Part shown: piece by piece, positions 14,557 to 20,643 of the stretch
Numbering within the stretch: position 1 is the first letter of the stretch
Layout of the letters: the number at the start of each line of letters is the position of its first letter
Source: CBFGWV01 sp965652545
GTDB lineage: Bacteria; Pseudomonadota; Gammaproteobacteria; Competibacterales; Competibacteraceae
DNA length: 20,643 nucleotides
NCBI GenBank assembly: GCA_965652545.1
Contig: CBFGWV010000056.1
Coordinates: 1 to 20,643, forward strand
Direction: 5' to 3'
Translations under genes and position numbers: made by a program
The notes under the pieces: generated by a model
The model's input: the letters and a program-made list of their open reading frames with translations, nothing else
Database searches by the model: none
What the model was told of the DNA's origin: nothing

Positions 14557-17250
14557 TCAAACGACTCCTTCACCAGTTGCCGGCAGGCGCTCCAGCGCCG
14601 CGATCAGGTCGGCCCGCCGATAGGGTTTGGCCACGAAAACTTCGCCCGGAGGGGTCACCACGGCCTCTCCCGTGCTGCCGCCAGGGTACCCCGATGTGTA
14701 GATCACGTGCAGCCCGGGATGGCGCTCCCGCGCCATTCGGGCCAGGTCCAGCCCATTGGCCCGACCGGGCATCACCAGGTCGGTGAACAGAATGCTCACC
14801 TCAGGGTGCCCGGCGAGAACGTCAAGCCCCGCGTCGGCGTCCTCGGCTTCCAGTACCGTGTAGCCCAGGCTTCGCAACTGCGCCACCGCGGTGGCGCGGA
14901 CGATGGGATTGTCGTCCACTGCCAGTATGGTCACGCCCGCCGACTGCCGGTGCCGCGCCTGCACGCTGTGCGTGAGGGTATCCGGCCGGTCATCGGTCAC
15001 CGGGAGGTAGAGCCTGAAGACGGTGCCCTTGCCCGGTTCGCTGTAGACATCCACATAACCCCGTGACTGACGTACGAAGCCGAACACCATGGACAAGCCC
15101 AGCCCCGTCCCCTCGCTCTTGGTGGTGAAGAAGGGCTCGAATATCCGGTGCAGCTGTTCCGCCGGAATGCCCTTGCCGGAGTCGGCGATGCTGATGCACA
15201 CATAATGGCCCGGCTCGCGCGGCTCACTGCCGGCAAACGCGGTCGAGTCGTCGAGAAACACATTGTGCAGGGCGACCGACAACTTGCCGCCCCGCGCCAT
15301 GGCATCGCGCGCGTTGATGGCCAGATTGGTGATGGCCGATTCCAACTGGCTGGCGTCCACCAGCACCGGCGAGAGGTCGGCGGCAATATCCAGTTCTATG
15401 GTGATCTGCTCGCCCAGGGTACGCGGCAGCATGCCCATGAGCTGGCGCACCAGCCCACCGACGTCGGTGGAGGCCGGCGACAACGGCTGGCGACGGGCGA
15501 ACGCCAGCAGTTGGCGGGTCAACTGTGCCCCGTGGTTGGCCGCCTGCAGGGCACCGTCCACGTCGTCCAGTGCCTGGGGGTTGTCCGCCAGATCGTCGCG
15601 AAGCAGGTCCAGGCTGCCGATGATTACGGTCAGCAAGTTGTTGAAGTCGTGGGCGATACCGCCGGTTAGCGTACCCACTGCCTCCATCTTCTGGGCTTGC
15701 AGCAACTGCTGCTCGATAGCCCGTCGCTCGGTGACATCGCGCGAGGCGGTGACAAAGCCGCTGACGGTCTGGTCGCGCTCGCGCACCGGCTGGGCGATGG
15801 ACTCCAGCCAGACCTCCTGGCCGGCGACGGTGCGCGCGCGGAAGGTCATCGTCTTGGAGCGCTCGCCGCGGGTCACCGCGCGCAAGTGCACATGGCGCAA
15901 CTGGTCGACATCCTCGGGGTGGGTAAAGTCATACAGAGTCCGGCCGACCAGATCGTCCGGCGTATAGCCCAGCAAGCCCTCCACCGACGGGCTGAGGAAG
16001 CGCAGTACGCCGTCGGGGTCGTGAAGGCAGACCAAGTCGTGGGTGAACTGCGCCAGCAGGCGGAACTGCTCCTCGGCTTGCAGCCGCTCCTGGACATCGC
16101 GAACCACGGCCAGGAAGCGGGTCGAGTCGTCGCCCATGTCGCCCATGTTGACTTCGCACACGCGGGTATCGCCGTTGGGGCGTACGGCATCCATGGTCCG
16201 TGTACGACGGAAAACGCTGCGGTCCGCGTGCTTGATGTGCTGCTGGAAGTCCGTCTGCAGTGAGTCCTGCCCACGGTTCGCCAGCAACTGCCACAGGGAG
16301 CGACCGACGAGGTCGGGTTCGCGGGCGGCGAAGATCTGTTCGGCGGCCGGGTTGACGCTCAGCAGGCGCGCATCCGCATCGAACGTGAGAACGCCATCGG
16401 TGAGATGGTCCAGTACCGAGCGCAACTGGGCCTCGCGATGACGCAGGCTGCGCTCTGCGCGGATACGTGCGGTGACATCCTGTACCTGGATCACGCGCTG
16501 GATGCTGTCACCGGTCTCCTGTGTCTGAAGCGCAGCGACGGTGATCTGGCCCCAGACCTCTTCGCCACGCAGGTTGAGCAACCGCTCGGTAAACTCCACC
16601 AGGCCACGCCCGGCGAAGGCATCATCCAGCAACTGCCCGATACGCTCTCGCGCGGCCACCGGAAAGCTTTCAACGAATGCCTGCCCCGGCAGATCGGCAT
16701 CCTGCGCGGCAATCAGCCGGCAAAAGGCCGGATTGACGTCGTGGATGACGCCCTCGGTATCCAGCAGGACGATACCGTGGCCGGCGTGATGAAACGCCTG
16801 ACGGAAGCGCGCCTCGGCCGCGGCGCGGCCGCGCTCGGCATCCAGTTGCCGGCGCAGCAGCGCCCGCCGCTCCATCGCGTGGCGGATGCAGCGCTCCAGA
16901 CGCAGCGGTTCGATCTCCTCCTTGCCGAGGAAGTCCTGCGCACCGGCACGCAAGGCCTGCAGGGCCAGTTCGCGGTCGTTCAGCCCGGTGAGCAGGATCA
17001 GCGGTGTATCCCGGTTGAACGAGGCCGCAGCCATCTGCCCGATCAGCTCCAGCCCATCGCCATCGGGCAGACGGTAGTCGACCAGAATGCAGTCGAAGGC
17101 GATCGACTCGATCTGCCGCCAAGCCTCATCCACCGTTGCCGCGGTCGCCGTCTCGGCACTCAGGCCGCTCTTGCGCAGCGCCCGCAGCAGCGCCTCGCGA
17201 TCGACCTCGTCGTCGTCGATGATGAGGATGCGCGGCGAGGAGGGGCTCAT
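14557..17250 (-). CDS. Hybrid sensor histidine kinase, REC-PAS-PAS-PAS-HisKA-HATPase-REC
   Basis: The 897-aa soluble protein has no membrane segment. Domains in order are: receiver 1 (about 5-125; acidic IDDDEVD, Asp58, Lys110), PAS 1 (146-262), PAS 2 (273-388), PAS 3 (395-508), HisKA with His534 in GGIAHDFNNLL, HATPase with N-box Asn646, G1 DSGKG (690-694) and G2 GTGLGLSM (714-721), then receiver 2 (774-890; VDD 778-780, Asp824 in LFTDLVMPG, Lys875). The frame is open to 17274; the ATG at 17250 is chosen because it overlaps the preceding stop as ATGA and has GGTGGAG about 8 nt upstream. The N-terminal receiver implies that it takes input from the membrane kinase or other regulators, while PAS domains may sense redox, ligand or light. 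All catalytic residues are intact. Confidence 0.95.
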   Translation of the reverse strand: MSPSSPRILIIDDDEVDREALLRALRKSGLSAETATAATVDEAWRQIESIAFDCILVDYRLPDGDGLELIGQMAAASFNRDTPLILLTGLNDRELALQALRAGAQDFLGKEEIEPLRLERCIRHAMERRALLRRQLDAERGRAAAEARFRQAFHHAGHGIVLLDTEGVIHDVNPAFCRLIAAQDADLPGQAFVESFPVAARERIGQLLDDAFAGRGLVEFTERLLNLRGEEVWGQITVAALQTQETGDSIQRVIQVQDVTARIRAERSLRHREAQLRSVLDHLTDGVLTFDADARLLSVNPAAEQIFAAREPDLVGRSLWQLLANRGQDSLQTDFQQHIKHADRSVFRRTRTMDAVRPNGDTRVCEVNMGDMGDDSTRFLAVVRDVQERLQAEEQFRLLAQFTHDLVCLHDPDGVLRFLSPSVEGLLGYTPDDLVGRTLYDFTHPEDVDQLRHVHLRAVTRGERSKTMTFRARTVAGQEVWLESIAQPVRERDQTVSGFVTASRDVTERRAIEQQLLQAQKMEAVGTLTGGIAHDFNNLLTVIIGSLDLLRDDLADNPQALDDVDGALQAANHGAQLTRQLLAFARRQPLSPASTDVGGLVRQLMGMLPRTLGEQITIELDIAADLSPVLVDASQLESAITNLAINARDAMARGGKLSVALHNVFLDDSTAFAGSEPREPGHYVCISIADSGKGIPAEQLHRIFEPFFTTKSEGTGLGLSMVFGFVRQSRGYVDVYSEPGKGTVFRLYLPVTDDRPDTLTHSVQARHRQSAGVTILAVDDNPIVRATAVAQLRSLGYTVLEAEDADAGLDVLAGHPEVSILFTDLVMPGRANGLDLARMARERHPGLHVIYTSGYPGGSTGEAVVTPPGEVFVAKPYRRADLIAALERLPATGEGVV

Positions 17251-17672
17251 TGCGGCAGCTCCACCACATGCCAATAGCAGTCGAGCATGTTCACCGCCTC
17301 CACGAAACCGGCGGCGAGATCGGACTTGACGATGTAACCGGCCACGTTCAAATGGTAGGCGGTCATGCGATCCTCCTCATCGCGGGAGGTGGTCAGCACG
17401 AAGATCACCAAATCCCGCAACACCGGGTCTTTGCGCACCTCGGTGATGAATTCCAGGCCGTTCATCCGTGGCATGTTGATATCGACCAGAACCACGTTCG
17501 GACGCGGCAGCGGGGGCACCCCCTCACCGCGCAGGTGGGCAAGGCCTTCCACGCCGTCCCGCGCCACGACCAGCGGGTTGGCGATCCGACGCTGGCGAAA
17601 CGCCCGGCGCATGGCCATCACATCCACCTCGTCGTCCTCCAGCAGCAGAATATGCACCGGTTGTATGGTCAT
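17247..17672 (-). CDS. Rcp1-type single-domain response regulator
   Basis: The 141-aa receiver-only protein starts with ILLLEDDEVDVMAMRRAF, has phosphoacceptor Asp64 in VLVDINMPRMNGLEF, Thr94-Thr95 in FVLTTSRDEED and Lys116 in IVKSD. The pattern EDDEVD, NMPRMNG, TTS..DE and the C-terminal aromatic segment CYWHVVELP are typical of the Rcp1 (phytochrome response regulator) class. TAGGGAGA precedes the ATG by 4 nt. It sits 9 nt after the membrane kinase and overlaps the hybrid kinase start by 4 nt. It is the natural first phosphate acceptor from the membrane kinase, whose transmitter type usually pairs with such receivers. Confidence 0.95.
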   Translation of the reverse strand: MTIQPVHILLLEDDEVDVMAMRRAFRQRRIANPLVVARDGVEGLAHLRGEGVPPLPRPNVVLVDINMPRMNGLEFITEVRKDPVLRDLVIFVLTTSRDEEDRMTAYHLNVAGYIVKSDLAAGFVEAVNMLDCYWHVVELPQ

Positions 17673-17681
17673 CGAATCTCC

Positions 17682-19589
17682 CTACTGCGGTTCGACGGGT
17701 TTGGGCCAGGTGAAGCGCACGATGCATCCGCGGCCCTCCTCGCCCGACAGAATCGTCACATGGCCACCCGCGCGTTCGATTACCCGCCGCACGACCGCCA
17801 GCCCGATACCGCTGCCCTCGACATCATCGCGGGGGCGCAGGGTCTGAAACATGCGGAACACCCGCTCGCGGTAGATCGGGTCGATACCGGGACCATCGTC
17901 GGCCACCAGGAACACATAGCATTCCGGCTCCTCGTGCGCACTGATATGTATTCGCCCACCGTTGCGATCGTGGTGCTTCATGGCGTTGCCGATCAGGTTC
18001 ACGAAGACCTGCTGCAATGCCGCCGGGTCGCCCATGACCACCGGCAGACCCGGCCCGACCGTGACCTCGAAATTCACCGCGGCATCGCTCAGATCCACCG
18101 CATCGCGCGCCAGGGCATGGGTGTCCACGGCGATGTCATCGCGCATCTTTCGGCCGGCGCGGGAGAAACTCAAAATACCGTCCAGCAGGCTCTCCAAGCG
18201 CTGGACGCGACCGCGCAAGGTCTTCAGATGGGCACGGCTTTCAGGACCCAGGTGGGGCTCCAGGTCTTCCTCCAGCCACGAGGCCAGGTGGTCGATGCCC
18301 CGCAACGGGGCTTTCAAGTCGTGCGAGGCCACATAGGCGAACTGCTCCAGGTCGGTGTTCGAGCGACCGAGCTCCGCCGCCGTGGCGGCCAGCTCGTGCC
18401 TGGCCTTGACCTCGGCCCGCAGCAGCATCTGCAATTGGTCGGCCATGTGGTCGAAAGCCTGACCGAGCACGCCGATCTCATCCTGCCGGTGCAAGTCCGC
18501 CCGGCTGTCGAACTTCGCCACCGACAGTTTCTCCGCGGCCTGCGTCAGCCGCGTCAACGGGCGGCTCAACCACGTCCCGAACAGGCCACCGGCGACCGCC
18601 GCGAGAACGGTGATGACTACGCCCACCCACAACAGCTTGAACGCAAGCCGGCTCAGGGGCTCGAGCCCCTGAGCCTCGGGGACCTCCGACGCCGCCACCC
18701 AATAGCGCGCCGGGTCGCCCGGTGCGTAGCGGATACGCTGGAAGGCCAGCACCACCGGCTCTGCCGTTGTCAGCCCCGCGGCCCATTGCTGCACACCGTG
18801 CTCCCTGGCGGTGAACATCGCGGCGATCGCCGGGGCCTGGGTCGCAAGCGTGACGCCGGTATGGCGCTCCAGCCCGAAGCGAAGGGCCGGGTCCGAATGC
18901 ATGAGGAGATTTCCCCGCTCGTCGATCAGCACATGGTGGTGCCGCGAAACGGGCATGATGTCCTCAAGCAAACCGCCATCGAGGTCGATCGTTACCAGGC
19001 CCAGGCGGCTGCCCTCGACGTCGATCGGTGCCGACACGCGGATCACCGACTGTACAGGCCCCTGCGACAACCCATTCGCAGACGCCGGCTCCAGGCGCGA
19101 GACGAACACCGCGCCGGGGGCCAAGTCCAGGGCCGCGCGCACATGATCACGGTCGGCCCTGTCTGCCGACACCGCGACCGCCTCGGCCGCGACATCCCCC
19201 CCGCTACGCGCTACGCGCAGCCGCACCCTGCCGGTGTCGTCCAGAACACGCATCCGCATATACACCGGTCGCTGCGCCATGGTCGCGACCAACAAGTGCT
19301 CGACATCGCTGCGTGCTTGCGCCACGCCGTTGCCCGAGCGTTCCAACGCAAGCAGGTACCGATGCAAACTCGGGGCCGCACTGTAGATGCGCGCTTCTGT
19401 AGCCGCCGCATCGATAAGCGCCGTCAGACGCTGGGAGAAGTCGCGAACCTCCGCGGCCACCCGCTCCCGCAGCAGGATGAGCACCTCCGTGCGGGCGAGG
19501 TCGAAGGCAAACACAGACACACCGATGCATCCCAGCGCTGCCAGCACTGCCGCGGAGAACGCAAACTTGAAGCGCATCGACACGCGCAT
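17682..19589 (-). CDS. Membrane sensor histidine kinase with Cache-like sensor and HAMP
   Basis: The 635-aa protein is an inner-membrane kinase. Membrane helix 1 is at about 7-29 and helix 2 at about 316-338, enclosing a periplasmic domain of about 285 residues that looks like a double Cache fold (VFVSRLEPAS, VIRVSAPIDVEGSRLGLVTIDLDGGLLED, HVLIDERGNLLMHSDP). HAMP follows at 339-391, then a coiled coil, HisKA with His423 in ASHDLKAPLRGID, and HATPase with Asn535 in NLIGNAMKH, G1 DDGPGI and G2 GSGIGLAVV. This SHDLKAPLR transmitter type is common in kinases paired with Rcp1-like receivers, and such a gene follows after 9 nt. GGGAGAGG precedes the ATG; Met5 is an alternative start. The ligand is unknown; small carboxylates or amino acids are common Cache ligands. 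It is the promoter-proximal gene of the signalling operon. Confidence 0.95.
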   Translation of the reverse strand: MRVSMRFKFAFSAAVLAALGCIGVSVFAFDLARTEVLILLRERVAAEVRDFSQRLTALIDAAATEARIYSAAPSLHRYLLALERSGNGVAQARSDVEHLLVATMAQRPVYMRMRVLDDTGRVRLRVARSGGDVAAEAVAVSADRADRDHVRAALDLAPGAVFVSRLEPASANGLSQGPVQSVIRVSAPIDVEGSRLGLVTIDLDGGLLEDIMPVSRHHHVLIDERGNLLMHSDPALRFGLERHTGVTLATQAPAIAAMFTAREHGVQQWAAGLTTAEPVVLAFQRIRYAPGDPARYWVAASEVPEAQGLEPLSRLAFKLLWVGVVITVLAAVAGGLFGTWLSRPLTRLTQAAEKLSVAKFDSRADLHRQDEIGVLGQAFDHMADQLQMLLRAEVKARHELAATAAELGRSNTDLEQFAYVASHDLKAPLRGIDHLASWLEEDLEPHLGPESRAHLKTLRGRVQRLESLLDGILSFSRAGRKMRDDIAVDTHALARDAVDLSDAAVNFEVTVGPGLPVVMGDPAALQQVFVNLIGNAMKHHDRNGGRIHISAHEEPECYVFLVADDGPGIDPIYRERVFRMFQTLRPRDDVEGSGIGLAVVRRVIERAGGHVTILSGEEGRGCIVRFTWPKPVEPQ

Positions 19590-19761
19590 TTCCAGCCTCT
19601 CCCGGTGCGGGCGGAACGCAGCCGCGCCAGGTCGCCGTGTGGTTCAATGATCGAAGTCCAGAATCAGACGCCCCTGGGAGAGTGTGGCACACACGTTCCC
19701 GGGCTTCTGGTGAACCATTAACAAACGAATTGCGTGATTTTTCACACGCAGGGAGTCACTC
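19590..19761. promoter_or_regulatory. Divergent region between kinase operon and META-MliC gene
   Basis: This 172-nt gap separates two divergent genes. It holds a small perfect palindrome GTGTG-G-CACAC at 19682-19692 and a GTGA-TTTT-TCAC dyad at 19734-19745, whose 4-nt spacing is wrong for a CRP/Vfr site. A TTAACA hexamer at 19718-19723 could be a -35 for the plus-strand gene but lacks a good -10. GGGAG at 19751-19755 is the ribosome site for the plus-strand gene. Confidence 0.3.
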
Positions 19762-20421
19762 GTGAGAATGCAACGCGTCATCGCATGCCTTGCCTGCGCA
19801 CTGCTCGCCGCCGGCTGCGCCTCCGACCCCGAGCCGGTCGGCTTGCTTCAGGACAGCTCCACCCTCAGTGGCAGCCGCTGGTTTTGGCTTGGCCGTCTCG
19901 GCGGCGGCGAGACGCTGGTCATCGCCGACCCCCAGCGATACCGATTGCACTTCGCCGGCGGCGGTCAATTGCAGGTTCAGGCGGACTGCAACCTAGGCTC
20001 CAGCCGCTGGCAGTTCGTCGACGGCCTGCTGCAAATCGACCCGGTCATGACCACCCGCCTGGGCTGCCCCGGCGACAGCCAGGGTACCGCCTTCGTGCAG
20101 GCCCTCGAGACACCACGGCGACCGTTGCTGCGCGACGGCCTGCTCGAGATGGTCGCCGACGATGGCAGCACCTTGCGCTTCGCGGCCCGCGCCGACACCC
20201 GCTGGGCCGAGTTCCGCTGCGAACGCGGCCCCCTGTCCGTGCTGTTCCAGGGCAGCGTTGCGAGGGTGGACTTCGATGGCGACCGGCTACGACTGGCCAT
20301 GCAGCCCAGTGGGTCGGGCTACAGCTACGGTCAAGGCGATATCGAGCTGCGCGGAAAAGGCCGGGAGGCCATGCTCACCCGCGGCGGGCGACCGCTCAGT
20401 GGACGCTGTCAGGCGCTGTGA
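19762..20421 (+). CDS. Lipoprotein fusing META (HslJ-like) and MliC lysozyme-inhibitor domains
   Basis: The 219-aa protein begins with a lipoprotein signal peptide and lipobox LAAGC (Cys19; Ala20 at +2 favours the outer membrane). Residues about 36-142 form a META/HslJ-type domain: LSGSRWFWLGR, FAGGGQLQVQADCNLGSSRW, DPVMTTRLGCPG and a closing LRFAAR. Residues about 148-216 resemble MliC/PliC, the periplasmic inhibitors of C-type lysozyme: AEFRCERGPLSVLFQ, the inhibitory loop PSGSGYSYG (182-190), a lysine at 199 and GRCQ at the end, with Cys153 and Cys216 as the likely disulphide. Start GTG 19762 is preferred over ATG 19768 because GGGAG lies 6 nt before it. A role in envelope defence against host or predator lysozyme is a reasonable inference; the META domain's job is unknown. 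Confidence 0.88.
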   Translation: MRMQRVIACLACALLAAGCASDPEPVGLLQDSSTLSGSRWFWLGRLGGGETLVIADPQRYRLHFAGGGQLQVQADCNLGSSRWQFVDGLLQIDPVMTTRLGCPGDSQGTAFVQALETPRRPLLRDGLLEMVADDGSTLRFAARADTRWAEFRCERGPLSVLFQGSVARVDFDGDRLRLAMQPSGSGYSYGQGDIELRGKGREAMLTRGGRPLSGRCQAL

Positions 20422-20495
20422 CCCGGTGATCGCGCATGCTTGAGCGGCTGCCGAACGTCGCCGTGAGTATCTGGCGCGCCTGTGCACCCGAAGCC

Positions 20496-20604
20496 AGGCA
20501 CCCGTAGGAGCGCACCCGAAGTGCGCGATTGGCTTGGGCACGGAACCCGGGGAGCGGCGGCGCATCGGGCAATCGCCCTGAGGGCAGGGCTCCTACAGGT
20601 GCCT
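20496..20604. repeat. REPIN-like pair of inverted REP sequences
   Basis: REP copy 1 (20504-20532) reads GTAGGAGC, then hairpin GCGCAC-CCGAA-GTGCGC, then GATTGG. REP copy 2 (20569-20596, opposite orientation) has the same GTAGGAGC head and GCGATTG tail around a GCCCT-G-AGGGC hairpin. The pair is enclosed by near-perfect 16-nt arms, AGGCACCCGTAGGAGC at 20496-20511 and its reverse complement at 20589-20604 with one mismatch. This head-hairpin-tail plan matches REP elements of Pseudomonas and Xanthomonads mobilised by RAYT transposases. It lies 74 nt after the META-MliC gene stop. Confidence 0.8.
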
Positions 20605-20643
20605 GATTCAGGTATGGATGGCGTACGTCCGGGTGCCTGATTC
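20598..20643 (+). repeat. 12-nt direct repeat at the window end
   Basis: GGTGCCTGATTC occurs at 20598-20609 and again at 20632-20643, where the window ends. The first copy overlaps the right arm of the REPIN-like element. This may be the start of a tandem of further REP copies beyond the window, but it is cut off and cannot be judged. Confidence 0.6.

Noticed and set aside
17250..19721. Open frame of 823 codons on the plus strand opposite the kinase and Rcp1-type genes
   Set aside because: It mirrors genes whose catalytic motifs are intact, shows no domain of its own and has a low-complexity shadow composition. Length alone is not evidence in GC-rich DNA.
19734..19745. CRP/Vfr-like GTGA...TCAC site upstream of the META-MliC gene
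   Set aside because: The half-sites are separated by 4 nt instead of the 6 required for CRP, so it is only noted as a dyad.

Overview
The window is high-GC bacterial chromosome, most likely from a gammaproteobacterium. The evidence is a complete arginine succinyltransferase (AST) operon in the Pseudomonas-type order with a two-subunit AstA, a type VI secretion Hcp gene, and two REP-type palindromes of kinds common in Pseudomonas, Xanthomonad and Chromatiales-like genomes. I cannot fix the genus from sequence alone.

Positions 59-8064, all on the minus strand, hold the AST operon astC-aruF-aruG-astD-astB-astE. Genes are packed with 0-12 nt gaps or ATGA overlaps. After 149 nt comes a periplasmic lysine/arginine/ornithine-type binding protein. 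Together they would take up arginine and degrade it to glutamate and succinate with release of ammonia. Positions 8065-8356 carry the control region and a paired REP-like inverted repeat.

Positions 8357-11031, also minus, hold a small accessory module of noticeably lower GC: an orphan hcp gene, a Sel1-like lipoprotein and a 354-aa protein I do not recognise. A good sigma-54-type -24/-12 sequence lies upstream of hcp. No other T6SS structural gene is present, so this looks like an auxiliary Hcp cluster, with the two downstream genes as candidate cargo and/or immunity. It is the most likely place in the window for an undescribed system.

Positions 11353-13205 (minus) hold a GcvA-like LysR regulator translationally coupled to a family 2 glycosyltransferase. 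A small DUF1127 protein is divergent from the regulator (13355-13648, plus).

Positions 13657-19589 (minus) form a signalling operon: membrane histidine kinase, Rcp1-type response regulator, soluble hybrid kinase (REC-PAS-PAS-PAS-HisKA-HATPase-REC), single-domain response regulator, then a HugZ-like FMN/haem-type protein. Divergent from it (19762-20421, plus) is a lipoprotein fusing a META/HslJ domain to an MliC lysozyme-inhibitor domain. The window ends in a REPIN-like pair of inverted REP sequences.
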